A stretch of 64,000 nt of DNA from Leisingera daeponensis (GCF_019801465.1 NZ_JAHVJA010000008.1:157951-221950), one strand, 5' to 3'; positions 39,298 to 48,755 are shown, numbered from the stretch's first letter. Program-made: numbers and translations. The notes: generated by a model not told the origin, from the letters alone.

Positions 39298-39627
39298 CTT
39301 TCCCGGCTCACCGCCCTCTTGGGCGTCGGGAAACGCGGCAAGGATTGCCTCAGTCATGATCCGGTCATGATCGCCGCGCAGCCCGTCAATGAGCTTTCCG
39401 GCATCCTTGACGGTTGCGGCGGGGCGCTCATCCAGCATCAGCGCCCAGAACAGCAGGCGCAAATCCTTCATGCGCACCTTTGCACCGGGCTGGAATTTCT
39501 CAAGGAACTCATCAATCGCCAGCTCGGCGGCATCCTCAAGCTCGCAGATGGAGTTTGTCGAAAGGATCAGATTGATCTTTTCGCCTTCAAAATCGGCCGG
39601 AATTTGGCCGCGCACTTTGTTCGCCAT
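39295..39627 (-). CDS. Tail assembly chaperone, G part
   Basis: 110 residues. FEGEKINLILSTNSICELEDA and MKDLRLLFWALMLDERP suggest a phage gpG-like chaperone that wraps the tape measure before tube assembly. The last codons GGA AAG TAA make the slippery heptamer GGGAAAG just before the stop. Confidence 0.75.
   Translation of the reverse strand: MANKVRGQIPADFEGEKINLILSTNSICELEDAAELAIDEFLEKFQPGAKVRMKDLRLLFWALMLDERPAATVKDAGKLIDGLRGDHDRIMTEAILAAFPDAQEGGEPGK
39298..39304 (-). other. Programmed -1 frameshift site GGGAAAG
   Basis: Heptamer G-GGA-AAG in the zero frame, three bases before the stop codon of the G frame, identical to the slippery site of lambda G/GT. The -1 frame continues into T without stop. 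Not proven by expression data. Confidence 0.8.
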
Positions 39628-39680
39628 GAGGACGCCCTTTCAGGGTTGAAATGCAGAAAAAAGGTGAGCCCTGGCCGCGC

Positions 39681-40106
39681 TTAGGCGGCGCTCAGCGTCG
39701 GCTTGCCGGAAGGCTTCACAGTGAACTCGCCGGCCATCGTGGTTGTGGACGGATCGCCCGGCTTCCAGCTCTGCGGGATGCCGGAAAAGTCCAGCTTGAC
39801 GCCGTTGGGATAAGTGATGCGGAAATCCCCCTTGCCCGCGATCATCGCGGCATAGAGCGCATCAGTTGCGCTGGGGTTGTAGTTGAAAGAAATGGTGGCC
39901 GGGTCAGTGTCCAGAAGGCCCGCGATGTACTCGCGGAAATCGTCAGGGCTTTCCAGATGCGTCGCGTCGATGGCCTCGCGGGTGATGCCGGGCGAGGTGA
40001 TCCCCGTTACCTCGCCCAATTTGGTGTAGATAGTCGAGCCACCATCAAATCCATCACCGATGGAAAAGGTGGCGCCCATGCCGATCTGTGCCGAAGTTAC
40101 AGGCAT
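39681..40106 (-). CDS. Major tail tube protein
   Basis: 141 residues. GMGATFSIGDG, TKLGEVTGITSPGITREAIDATHLES and FREYIAGLLDTDPATISFNYNP are typical of lambda V/TP901-like tube proteins that polymerise into the tail tube. Position between the gpU-like gene and G/GT is as in lambda. Confidence 0.85.
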   Translation of the reverse strand: MPVTSAQIGMGATFSIGDGFDGGSTIYTKLGEVTGITSPGITREAIDATHLESPDDFREYIAGLLDTDPATISFNYNPSATDALYAAMIAGKGDFRITYPNGVKLDFSGIPQSWKPGDPSTTTMAGEFTVKPSGKPTLSAA

Positions 40107-40131
40107 ATCAGATCCTCCGAATTTTCAGGGG

Positions 40132-40593
40132 TTAAAGGGATGGATCATCCGGCGTGACGCCAAAGACGATCTCATAATTCATGATCCGCGTGCCGACGAC
40201 CGGCGCACCATTGTTTCGCGCGATCTCCACCGACAGCAGGCGGCAGGACTTGGCGAGGCCGAACTTTCCCGCGGCCAGCACCTTTAGCTCAACGGCAAGC
40301 TGCATATCATCAAGCTGATCCATCGGATCACCGCCAGGGCGCGCCATCAGCGCCACCGCAAGGGAGAGGCTGCGCTCCACCTCGCTTATGCTTTGGTTGT
40401 GATCCAGCCCCTCACCCGTGGCGAACACATAGAGGGCGGGCAGCTTTTCATCCTTGATCACCCAGCCCGCGGGCAGCGTGTCCAAGATCTTGACAGCAAT
40501 GGCCTCGCCGCCCTCATCAACGGTGAACTCGCCCACCAGGATCGCAGCCTTGAAGCGATGCCGCAGCTCTTTCGCAATCAGCGTGTCGCTCAC
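40132..40593 (-). CDS. Tail terminator protein (gpU-like)
   Basis: 153 residues. Contains AKELRHRFKAAILVG, LPAGWVIKDEKLPALYVFATGE and ERSLSLAVALMAR. It fits the tail terminator, which caps the tube, by size and position between head-tail joining and tube genes. Starts with GTG overlapping the upstream stop (GTGA). Confidence 0.65.
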   Translation of the reverse strand: MSDTLIAKELRHRFKAAILVGEFTVDEGGEAIAVKILDTLPAGWVIKDEKLPALYVFATGEGLDHNQSISEVERSLSLAVALMARPGGDPMDQLDDMQLAVELKVLAAGKFGLAKSCRLLSVEIARNNGAPVVGTRIMNYEIVFGVTPDDPSL

Positions 40594-40913
40594 GGCATTT
40601 CCTCCAATTCCGCAGTGATCAGCGCATCAGAGGCCGGGCTTGAGCTTTCTTGCTCAAAGAGGAATTTGTAGATCTGCCCGTCTTTCGGGTCGATCAGATC
40701 CCCCTCAGCGAGATCCGCCATCACCTCGCGCGAGGCGCGCAGGGTTGGAACAAGGCTTTCGATCTCAGCGCCATCCGCCGCTGGTGTACGGAACGGAACC
40801 TTGCGGAAAATGGCGGTTACATCGCGAGCCTGCGGCGTGCCGTAGTGGATGGTGACGGTGCCGCCAAAAGCGCGCGCCAGCGCGCCAGCGACACCGCGAA
40901 ACGGCCCCTGCAT
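40590..40913 (-). CDS. Head-tail joining protein
   Basis: 107 residues from the ATG at 40913, which overlaps the stop of the upstream gene. FGGTVTIHYGTPQARDVTAIFRK and DLAEGDLIDPKDGQIYKF are typical of lambda FII-like/neck proteins. The longer in-frame upstream part is antisense-like and not used. Confidence 0.6.
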   Translation of the reverse strand: MQGPFRGVAGALARAFGGTVTIHYGTPQARDVTAIFRKVPFRTPAADGAEIESLVPTLRASREVMADLAEGDLIDPKDGQIYKFLFEQESSSPASDALITAELEEMP

Positions 40914-41251
40914 CAGGTGGTGGCCGCGCCGCCATCCAGCAGGACAACGCCGGTATCGGACGGATCCGCTGCAGCCTGCACGGCGAAGCCTACCAGGGTG
41001 TTGCCGCTGGCAACCGTGGTGCATTCCTTGGCGGTGTTGTTCCAGTACACCTTGGCGCCGACAGTCCACGCCTGCGCCGACAGTTTCGGCAGCTCGAACA
41101 CGCCGCGGCGCACGATGGTCACGGTCTCGCCAGACAGAGCGTCAGCAGTTGCCACGCCAAACAGCGAGCCAACCAGAACACCGGCACCGGAAAGCACGTC
41201 GGCGGGAGCGGCGAGACTGATATTCTCGCCCGACTGGATAAAGTTTTTCAT
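40913..41251 (-). CDS. DUF2190 capsid cement/decoration protein
   Basis: 112 residues from MKNFIQSGENISLAAP, with LSGETVTIVRRGVFELPK and WTVGAKVYWNN, typical of the DUF2190 decoration proteins on phage capsids. Chosen start follows AAAGGGGAAA. Lies immediately after the capsid gene. Confidence 0.85.
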   Translation of the reverse strand: MKNFIQSGENISLAAPADVLSGAGVLVGSLFGVATADALSGETVTIVRRGVFELPKLSAQAWTVGAKVYWNNTAKECTTVASGNTLVGFAVQAAADPSDTGVVLLDGGAATT

Positions 41252-41348
41252 GGGGTTTCCCCTTTGCATCAGAAGGATTGGAAGTGCGAAACGCAAAGGG
41301 GCGCCGCTATCGGGCGCCCCTTTGCGAAATCAGCCGTCAGGCCAGGAA

Positions 41349-43544
41349 TTAGCCGCGGCGGTAGCCGCCCCGGAACTCCGCCGCCGTTGCGCCGAAGATG
41401 TGGCGGGCCACCATGTTCACGCCATCCGGGTTCATGCCCTCTTTGGTCATGACCGTCGGGGCCTCATAGCCATCCAGGAAAGCGTGTTCCAGAACCGGCA
41501 GGTCAGAGGCGAACAGATACCAGCGGCTATCCGAACCGCCAGCCGCGGCGCCCAGCGACGGCTCAACCACCGGGGTCAGGGTGGCACCAAACGGGTTGGC
41601 ATCTGCGGCCTTGGCCGGGGTGGCCGCAGCCACAAATTGCCCAGCCGAGGTTTCCAGGGCGGGCGGCACATACAGAAGATCCGGCGAAACAGCGATGAAA
41701 TCATCCTTGTCTTTGGAACCCGCCGGGCGCTGCTCCCACATCGCCTTGCGGCCATCGCCCACAGTGGTCACGCTGATAGCACCGGCTGCGCCAAGGTTGC
41801 CGTGATCAGCATGGAACAGGGCCTTATCATCGCCGGTTTTGGCGTTGTCGCGGATCAGGCCCCAGGCAATCTTGCTTTCCAGGGTACCGGCTGCACGCGC
41901 GAAATCGCCCGGCAGGCGCTCGAAAACGCCCATATCGTCGTTCACGATGGCCTCAAAGGTCAGGTTGATCTGCCGCCCGTATTTCGCCACCTTGAGGCCC
42001 GACGCCTCATCCGTGATGGTGGACTGCAGATATTCGCCATTTTCGCCTACCGGCTTGAGCTGGAAATCACCACCTGCGGTGATCGAATGCAGCGCGCGGA
42101 AGTCGGATGCGCTTCGCTGGCGTGAGATCCGGCGCCACGTCGAGGCCCGGCGCTCATAGGCAGCACGCAGGGTGCGGCCCATCACTTCAGTGGTGATGTA
42201 GGCAAAATCGGAGGTGCCCATTGCTCCCGACATGATCGAAGTGCTGCGCAGACCGGCGCGGATCGTTTCGATCTCATTGAAGCCCGCCGAGCCGCCTGCA
42301 AGGTGCATTGCCAGATTGCGCAGGCGCATCCCGCGGTATTGCTCCGCCGGGCCTTCCAGGGCGTGCATCAGCGGGTTTGCACGGTGCATCAGTGCGCCGA
42401 TCATGCCCTCAACCTGCGTCTGCGCCTCATCGCGCCGGATCTCGACACGCACACCGCGCGGCTGATTGGCCGACATGACCGCCAGGATCCGCGCGTTTGC
42501 CTGTTCCAGAGTGGTGCCGTCGTGGCACATGCGGTCAACCTCCGCCTGCGGGATGTGCGCCATGAAGGGCGCAGCGGCCTCGCGGATGCCCTGCTGACGG
42601 GCACGATCAGCGGCAACCGCATCCGTGGCACTCATCTGCGGAGCGGGGGCCGGGGCAACCGGAGCCGGATCCTGCATCACGGGCGCCGGGGCAGGGGCCA
42701 CGGGCGCAGCCGGGGCAGGCGCAGGGGCCGGAGCCGCGGGCGCCGGAGTGGCCTGCATCTGCGGCGCCACCGGGGCACCGCTGGCCGCCGGAGTTGCGGG
42801 AGCAACGGCACCGGGCGCGTTCGGGGGGGTATTGGACATGTTCACAACCTCATTTCCATTGGGCATCTGCCCGGTTTCTTGGCTTGCGCCATCGCCAAGG
42901 CCCGCCTCTTGGGCCTCGAATTTCATTTGCGCCTCTTGGGCGCGGTTGAACGCCGCGCGCGCTGCACGCTTGGCAGCGTCGTATTGCATCACCGGATCCG
43001 CATCCGCCGCTGCATCCGAAGCCGTGACAGCATCGGCAAACCCTGCTGCAACCGCCTCTTTCGCGTTGAACATGGTTTCCGCCTTCATGATCTCGCGGGC
43101 GGCCTCAGGCGTGATGCCAGCGCGGGCCGCATAGACAGCCGCGTATGCGTCTGCCATCGCGCTCAGATCATCCGCCGCTGCGCGGAGCTGATCAGGGTTG
43201 CCATAGGCCGGTGCAGACGGGTCATGCACCAGCATCAGCGAACCCGCAGACATTTCGATGCGATCCGCTGACATGATCATCAGCGATGCGGCAGAATGGG
43301 CGTTGCCCGTGACCTTCACAGTCACCTTGCCGGGGTGCGCCTCAAGCGCCGCCCGGATCGCCTCGCCCTCAGATGGCGAGCCGCCATCACAGTTGACCAT
43401 GACAGTCACGTCACCGGAAAACTGCCCGAGGGCATCAATCACCATTTTCGCAGAAAAAAGGCCGGTATCACCCGGCCAGATCCAATCATCTTTGACGACT
43501 GTTCCAAACAGCCAGATCGCTCCGGCCTTAATCAGTTCGCTCAT
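41349..43544 (-). CDS. Prohead protease-major capsid protein fusion
   Basis: 731 residues, two domains joined. The N-terminal 200 residues are a ClpP-like protease: VNCDGGSPSEG, NAHSAASLMIMSAD (Ser84), LVHDPS (His107), ETMFNAKEAVAAGFAD (Asp region). Then an Ala/Pro-rich linker (about 240-310), a scaffold-like helical part, and a capsid domain from about 330 (GTSDFAYITTEVMGRTL, SKIAWGLIRDNAKTGD, LFHADHGN). Such protease-capsid fusions are known in phages; the protease should cut itself from the capsid during maturation. The capsid domain resembles the Mu gpT-like group. Confidence 0.85.
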   Translation of the reverse strand: MSELIKAGAIWLFGTVVKDDWIWPGDTGLFSAKMVIDALGQFSGDVTVMVNCDGGSPSEGEAIRAALEAHPGKVTVKVTGNAHSAASLMIMSADRIEMSAGSLMLVHDPSAPAYGNPDQLRAAADDLSAMADAYAAVYAARAGITPEAAREIMKAETMFNAKEAVAAGFADAVTASDAAADADPVMQYDAAKRAARAAFNRAQEAQMKFEAQEAGLGDGASQETGQMPNGNEVVNMSNTPPNAPGAVAPATPAASGAPVAPQMQATPAPAAPAPAPAPAAPVAPAPAPVMQDPAPVAPAPAPQMSATDAVAADRARQQGIREAAAPFMAHIPQAEVDRMCHDGTTLEQANARILAVMSANQPRGVRVEIRRDEAQTQVEGMIGALMHRANPLMHALEGPAEQYRGMRLRNLAMHLAGGSAGFNEIETIRAGLRSTSIMSGAMGTSDFAYITTEVMGRTLRAAYERRASTWRRISRQRSASDFRALHSITAGGDFQLKPVGENGEYLQSTITDEASGLKVAKYGRQINLTFEAIVNDDMGVFERLPGDFARAAGTLESKIAWGLIRDNAKTGDDKALFHADHGNLGAAGAISVTTVGDGRKAMWEQRPAGSKDKDDFIAVSPDLLYVPPALETSAGQFVAAATPAKAADANPFGATLTPVVEPSLGAAAGGSDSRWYLFASDLPVLEHAFLDGYEAPTVMTKEGMNPDGVNMVARHIFGATAAEFRGGYRRG

Positions 43545-45054
43545 ACTCGCTTTCCCCTTTCAATGAGCCAGTGAAATCCGCCGGATCATCCCCGGCGATT
43601 AGCTGCATGAGCGCGATCACCGCCCGCATCCCGACTGACTGCCGTTCCTGATCGGCCATACCTGCGGCGAGGCCATCCAGGCGGGCCGCATCATCTTTTC
43701 GCTCCTGAGCGATAATGTCGGGATCCAGACCCATTGCGCGTTGCTCGCGGCTGAGGCTCGAAAGCCCGCCAGCGATCTTGGCGAGGATCGACGGAATTTC
43801 CTTGACCGGATCAATCAACGCGCGGCGCTGAGCGGTCCAAGACACTTCCAGCGGGCTAAGGCGTTTGGTTTGCGTCAGCCGGTAGGCATCCAGCGCCCAA
43901 CGGCCAATGCCCGCGCAGAACTGCGCAATCATGATCTGCTCTTGCCATGTTTCAATGTTCTTATCCATTTCGAGCCGCCCGGCCCGCATGGACGAGTAAT
44001 TGACCCGGCTCAGATCACCGCTGAGGCTTTCATAGGTGATGCCGATGCCCATAGCGACTGCGCTCAACCCGAGCCTCATCACCACGTCATAATCATCAAC
44101 TTTGGGCGGATCAGTGAATATTACTTCCTGCCCCTGCTCAGCGTAAACCAGTGCGCCCGGCGCCAATTGATCCAAACCCGGCGCATCACTTGGCAGCTTC
44201 CCGCTATCACCGGGCTTGATAACCCCAGCGAGCAGGGCAGAGATCTTTTGCTTGAGGATCTGCGCTTCCTGATAGTCGCGCATTTCCCCAAGCGTCACCA
44301 TTACCGGGGCCAGCCAGGGCACGCCCCGCATCTGGCCGGGCCGGTCAATCCGCCGGATGTGAAGAACATGCTCAGCCGGGATCCGCTGTGTCTTGATCGA
44401 GATCTTGCGCGAGGCTGAGCCGGGATGCTGCTCATAGAGGTGATAAGCCACCGCAACGCCGTCCGCGTCAAATTCGATGCCGTCCCGCACCTCATTGCCG
44501 CCGTGATCAGTGATCACCGTGTTCAGGTGATCGACTTCCACCAGCTCCACCGCCAGCGGCAGTGCCCGCCCGTCATTCGCGCGCACATGCCGGATTGCCA
44601 GCACCTCGCCGCTTTCAACAACGCTGTTCATCACAACGGTTTGCATGGAAGCGAGGTTTAAGGCCCGGTGCTTATCCAGATCGGTTGACTGCAGAAACGG
44701 CAGGATTTTTGCTGCCGCAAGATCAGCTTGTTTCTTGCTCCTGCCGGTGATGGATGGTGTGATGCCGGATCCAACAACGTTGTTTGTGATAACCGACTGC
44801 GCTCGCTTGGCAAACGGCGCGTTGCGGATCATATCGCGCGAGCGCTGCCGCATTGTGCCGCGGCCACCGCGCGATGCAGCATCCGCATCCGTCGCCGGAG
44901 AACGCCAGCCCTTGACACGGCGGCCATTGCTCGCCGCGTCATAGTTCATAAGGATTTTCGCCTCAATCTTGGCTTGGATCCGGGACAATCCGCGCTGCGG
45001 TGAAACCGCAAGGATTGCCTTATCCAGCATAGAGGCGCTGCTGAAATGCATCAT
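43528..45054 (-). CDS. Portal protein (lambda family)
   Basis: 508 residues. Opens with a helical part, then KAKILMNYDAASNGRR-like lead, RDMIRNAPFAKRAQSVITNNVVGSG, VEVDHLNTV and MRGVPWLAPVMVTLGEMRDYQEAQILKQ, the standard lambda-family portal blocks. Forms the dodecameric DNA entry ring. The 5' end has two adjacent ATGs (45054, 45051); either may start it. It overlaps the protease-capsid gene by 17 bases. Confidence 0.88.
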   Translation of the reverse strand: MMHFSSASMLDKAILAVSPQRGLSRIQAKIEAKILMNYDAASNGRRVKGWRSPATDADAASRGGRGTMRQRSRDMIRNAPFAKRAQSVITNNVVGSGITPSITGRSKKQADLAAAKILPFLQSTDLDKHRALNLASMQTVVMNSVVESGEVLAIRHVRANDGRALPLAVELVEVDHLNTVITDHGGNEVRDGIEFDADGVAVAYHLYEQHPGSASRKISIKTQRIPAEHVLHIRRIDRPGQMRGVPWLAPVMVTLGEMRDYQEAQILKQKISALLAGVIKPGDSGKLPSDAPGLDQLAPGALVYAEQGQEVIFTDPPKVDDYDVVMRLGLSAVAMGIGITYESLSGDLSRVNYSSMRAGRLEMDKNIETWQEQIMIAQFCAGIGRWALDAYRLTQTKRLSPLEVSWTAQRRALIDPVKEIPSILAKIAGGLSSLSREQRAMGLDPDIIAQERKDDAARLDGLAAGMADQERQSVGMRAVIALMQLIAGDDPADFTGSLKGESEYERTD

Positions 45055-45057
45055 ACC

Positions 45058-45261
45058 TCAAAGCCCCCGGCTAGTGGTTGCATAGATCAGCGGGACCGAT
45101 GGGTGGGCCGGGGCAAGATCGGCCTCAATCATCGACTGGATCCGGCGCATTTCGTTCAGATCGCGATACTGCACCATTTCGCCATTGATCATGGCTTGCT
45201 TGAGGCCGCCTGCGATGGCGGCCTTGATGTTTGCAAGGTCCGCTTGCGTGTATGTCGCCAT
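45058..45261 (-). CDS. gpW-like head-tail joining protein
   Basis: 67 residues from the ATG at 45261, preceded by GGAGTGAGC. YTQADLANIKAAIAGGLKQAMINGEMVQYRDLNEM is the gpW family signature (a small helical head-completion protein). It lies between the terminase and portal genes as in lambda. Confidence 0.85.
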   Translation of the reverse strand: MATYTQADLANIKAAIAGGLKQAMINGEMVQYRDLNEMRRIQSMIEADLAPAHPSVPLIYATTSRGL

Positions 45262-45266
45262 GCTGC

Positions 45267-47357
45267 TCACTCCAAGAAACTGATTTTGCGGGGCGCCTTT
45301 TTCACGGGCCGAACCGGACCCTCTACCGGCTCAGGCTCGCTGCCCTCGCTCATCGGCACCGCAAATGGGTTTGACAGGCCGCCGCGCGCCCAATCATGCG
45401 GATCCGCTGGATCCAGGCGCAGCAGCCCCTTGTGTTCAGCCGCCGCTTGCGCGTAGCTGCTGAGGTCGATGCTTTCGTTTCGGGGCTGCAATTTCTCATA
45501 GCCCTTTTCGGTCCAGCGCTCCGCCGTGAACTCTTTCAGCGGATCCTCCGGCATCCAGTCGCCCAGCATCAGGGAACCGGGGCCGCCATCCTCGCGATCA
45601 AGGGCAGAGAAAACCGTGTCTTTCAGCTTGTCGGTTGCGATGTTCAAAAGCTTGATATCGCGGGCCTGCCCGCCATCGCTTTTACGCTCCGGCGCCTTGT
45701 ACCAGACCCGGCCCGAAACCCTGTAACCGCCATGACCCCGCACGAAAAACCAGCGATCCGCCTCACCTTCAGCCCGGCGATCCTGCCAGAATTGCGTTGC
45801 CCGGTCTGAAACCCCCGGTTTGCCGTGAAAGTCGCACGCCATTGCCATCGGGATCAGGCCATATTCCTGCCCGTCAACAGGGTAGGGCGTGCGCAGCACC
45901 GGCAGCAGCACATCCCAATCCTCAATGTACTTGTGCGGCTCAAGCACCCGGCCCTTTGCAAGCGGCGCATCATGCGGCGGCTTGAACAGATCGAAACGGT
46001 CAATGATCAGTTTGCGGCCATCCAGCCCAAAGGCCGTGATCTGCACCACAAAGCGATTACCCTGCACATCCGCCGAAGCGATCAGGAACCGCGCCCATTC
46101 CGGCGCGACCTTGTGCGCAAATGGCCGGCACATCCGTTTCAGCGCCTTAAGGGTCAGATCCCCCTCAGTGCTGAGCGCCCGCGGGACATAGGCAAGCCCC
46201 ATATCCGTATTCACGACAACCTTTAGCGTTTCCTCATCACCGCCAGCATCAACAGCCCGCTTTGCGGTTTCGTATTTACTGACGATCCGCGCCCAGGATG
46301 CAAAGGCTGCAGCGGCGCCGTTCAGGTGATAGCTCACCCGCTCGCTTTTGCGCACCTCGCCGCTATCAATCCGGGCAAGCCCGCCCTCAGCGGTTTCATG
46401 CAGCCAGTACCCTTTGCGGTTCAGATCAACCTTTTGATCATGAGTGATCCAGCAGCCGTTATGCGGGCACAACATCACCGCGGCCTCACCGGCCTCAGCC
46501 GGTGATAGGCTCTTGTCATAGTGCAGCTTGTCAGTGTGCGGCTCGAATGCCTCGCCGCACTCAGGACAATCCCAATACCAGCGCGCACGCGTTCCGCCGT
46601 TGTACAGCTCAAGGATCCCCGAACAGGGCGGGGCCTCATGCGGGGTTGACGGCTTCCAATCCACCTCAGTGACCATGTAACCGGGCGAGGCTTCCGCAAC
46701 AGTCATGCCGCGCGAGCCAAGCGTTTCCGTCCGCTTGGCACCCATCGCAAAGGGCGAACCTTCATTGCCGATGTTCAGCTTCATCCGGTCAATGTCGGTA
46801 AAAAGCACAACCTGCGTTGTGTTCCCCGAAAGGAAATTCTTTGTCGGGGCGCCGATGATGATCTTGGCCCCGCCGATGAATTTCTTGCTCAGAATATTCC
46901 GGTCTGACCGCCCTGTGCCCTGCCGTTCGGCAAGATCCGGGCTGTTTTCGATCATGGGTTTCAGTTCCTCATCAACCCATGCCTCGCCGGAACTTTCGGT
47001 CATATGCACGATGCGGCAAACACAGGGATTGCACAGCACAATGTGGCTGACCGTCGAAAGCAGCATGACGGTTTTGCCCGCCCGCGCTGGACCCACAAAG
47101 ATCACCTCGCGATAGCGGCGGGATGCCGTCATATCTGCAGGCTCATTCATGTAAGGTGTGACGTTCCGGTCAAAATCCACCCAACGCCCGTTTGCGTTGA
47201 CCTTCATGTGTTTCTCTGCCGCTGCAATCACACCCATGCGGGCTGCAGGCGTCAGGGTTGGAAGCGCACGCACCAGCGGCACCGAGACACCGGCATAGGG
47301 CGGCAGCGGCGGCAAATCAGGGATCTCGCCGGGCCGCCGGTTAGGCATCACCACCAT
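45267..47357 (-). CDS. Terminase large subunit (GpA family)
   Basis: 696 residues, packaging ATPase and nuclease. Walker A in VGPARAGKTVML (89-100), TESSGEAWVDEELKPMIENSP after it, and later CDFHGKPGV near the nuclease part. GpA-family terminases cut at cos. Its ATG immediately follows the stop of the small subunit (TGA then ATG). Confidence 0.9.
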   Translation of the reverse strand: MVVMPNRRPGEIPDLPPLPPYAGVSVPLVRALPTLTPAARMGVIAAAEKHMKVNANGRWVDFDRNVTPYMNEPADMTASRRYREVIFVGPARAGKTVMLLSTVSHIVLCNPCVCRIVHMTESSGEAWVDEELKPMIENSPDLAERQGTGRSDRNILSKKFIGGAKIIIGAPTKNFLSGNTTQVVLFTDIDRMKLNIGNEGSPFAMGAKRTETLGSRGMTVAEASPGYMVTEVDWKPSTPHEAPPCSGILELYNGGTRARWYWDCPECGEAFEPHTDKLHYDKSLSPAEAGEAAVMLCPHNGCWITHDQKVDLNRKGYWLHETAEGGLARIDSGEVRKSERVSYHLNGAAAAFASWARIVSKYETAKRAVDAGGDEETLKVVVNTDMGLAYVPRALSTEGDLTLKALKRMCRPFAHKVAPEWARFLIASADVQGNRFVVQITAFGLDGRKLIIDRFDLFKPPHDAPLAKGRVLEPHKYIEDWDVLLPVLRTPYPVDGQEYGLIPMAMACDFHGKPGVSDRATQFWQDRRAEGEADRWFFVRGHGGYRVSGRVWYKAPERKSDGGQARDIKLLNIATDKLKDTVFSALDREDGGPGSLMLGDWMPEDPLKEFTAERWTEKGYEKLQPRNESIDLSSYAQAAAEHKGLLRLDPADPHDWARGGLSNPFAVPMSEGSEPEPVEGPVRPVKKAPRKISFLE

Positions 47358-47978
47358 TCACAACAACCTCCCATCCAGCGGATCGACAACTTGCGTTTGA
47401 TCCTCCCCCAGGGCCGCGGCCTTGATCTTGGCTTGGACGCTGCGCAGGATCCCGTCGTTATAGTCAACCGCCCGCTCGACCTGATCCCCGGTCAGGCTGA
47501 ACTCACGTTCCAGCCAATCCGGTTGCCCATCCAGGCCCGCCCGGAACTCGCCAAAGATCTGATCCAGCAGCTCAACAACCTCATCCACATGGATCAGGGC
47601 GCCGCGGGCGCGGGCCGCTTGCATCCAAACAAGCTCAGCCTGCGCCATTTCTTTCCGCTGACCTGCGGAAAACCCCGCCGCCTGATCCCGTTGACCCGCG
47701 TTGAGAAATTCCATGCGCTGTTGCGAAACAAAATCATCCGCAGCCTGTTTCTCAGCCTGTTCCCGCGCCTTGGTTTCTTCAAACCAGCGCTTGCAGTCTG
47801 AGAACCGGAACTCATAGGCAACGCCGTTGCCGCCCTCGCCCTCAACCGGCATTCCCTTTTTGCGCCACTTGTCGATGGTGTTTTCTGAAACACCGAAGAT
47901 CTGCGCAATCTGCGAGCGGTTCAGCAGCGGCTCTGCCGCGGCGGCCTCTGCATCTGCGGTTTCGGCTTCCTCTGCCAT
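47358..47978 (-). CDS. Terminase small subunit (Nu1-like)
   Basis: 206 residues. A winged HTH near the N-terminus: LLNRSQIAQIFGVSENTIDKWRKKGMP, as in lambda Nu1, which binds cos DNA. The remainder is helical with DPLDGRLL at the end. Ribosome binding site GAGGGGG upstream. Pairs with the large subunit. Confidence 0.88.
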   Translation of the reverse strand: MAEEAETADAEAAAAEPLLNRSQIAQIFGVSENTIDKWRKKGMPVEGEGGNGVAYEFRFSDCKRWFEETKAREQAEKQAADDFVSQQRMEFLNAGQRDQAAGFSAGQRKEMAQAELVWMQAARARGALIHVDEVVELLDQIFGEFRAGLDGQPDWLEREFSLTGDQVERAVDYNDGILRSVQAKIKAAALGEDQTQVVDPLDGRLL

Positions 47979-48128
47979 GCCGGAACCCCCTCTTTGTCAG
48001 GGGCCAGGGCAACAACAACATCAACCCTAATCTGTATCCCTGAGCATCATGAAACACATCAAAGCACCGGGGCGCGAATTACCCGCGTGCGGTCAGGGGC
48101 CGGGAAGGACCCAAAGGCCCAACGCCCC
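47979..48128. other. Gap upstream of the terminase, candidate cos region
   Basis: 150 bases with GTCAGGGGCC as a direct repeat at 47996-48005 and 48092-48101, 96 bp apart. As GpA/Nu1 terminases act next to their own genes, this gap could be part of the packaging site, but the cut site is not visible. Confidence 0.35.
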
Positions 48129-48755
48129 TTAGCGTGCGGTTTTCACTGCATAGGCCAGATGCTTAGCGATGGCGGGGCCGATCTCCCGGCTCGCCAATAC
48201 CTTTGCCCGCGTCTCGAATTTGAGGCGCGGCGAATACTTCACTGCGGATTTATAGACCGCCAAGAGCTTGAGGCCCTTGGCACGTTTGGTTCCGCGCGTG
48301 CCGTCCCGGCGCCGCCCCCGGTCAGGCCTCTGCCAGACACCGGCCACACCCTTCACCTTGCCCGAGAACACGTTAGGCTTGGCGAGCTGGCGCTTGAGCG
48401 CGCCGCGGGGCATGTTGCCATATTTGTTGAGGCGGGCACCCACCGGCACAACCACGGCCTTGCGCTTCGCACGGCGCGTTCCGCCGGAAGCCTGCAGGGC
48501 CAGGTAATGGGATTGAACTTTCTTGAAGCCCACCACGCCGACAGGGCGGCGCTTGGAGGCGCGGGCTACAAACATCCCCCGTTTGGTGAACGGAGCGGGC
48601 CGGTCCAGATCGCGTTCTAAGCCGGATTGCTCAGCGTCGCGGATCTGACCGGCCACGTCATTGATACCTAGAGCGGTAGCGAACGGCAGTTGACTTGATG
48701 CAATGCTGTTCAGCCGCCGCTCTATGGCGCGCGTGTCTACGGACAGTTCAATCAT
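48129..48755 (-). CDS. Tail completion protein, gpZ-like, displaced
   Basis: 208 residues, Lys/Arg-rich. MIELSVDTRAIERRLNSIASSQLPFATALGINDVA and RGGTRRAKRK-type segments recall lambda gpZ, a tail completion protein with the same VDTRAIERRL start pattern. In lambda, Z lies between head-tail joining and U genes; here it precedes the terminase genes, the first gene after the late promoter. Assignment moderate. Confidence 0.5.
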   Translation of the reverse strand: MIELSVDTRAIERRLNSIASSQLPFATALGINDVAGQIRDAEQSGLERDLDRPAPFTKRGMFVARASKRRPVGVVGFKKVQSHYLALQASGGTRRAKRKAVVVPVGARLNKYGNMPRGALKRQLAKPNVFSGKVKGVAGVWQRPDRGRRRDGTRGTKRAKGLKLLAVYKSAVKYSPRLKFETRAKVLASREIGPAIAKHLAYAVKTAR

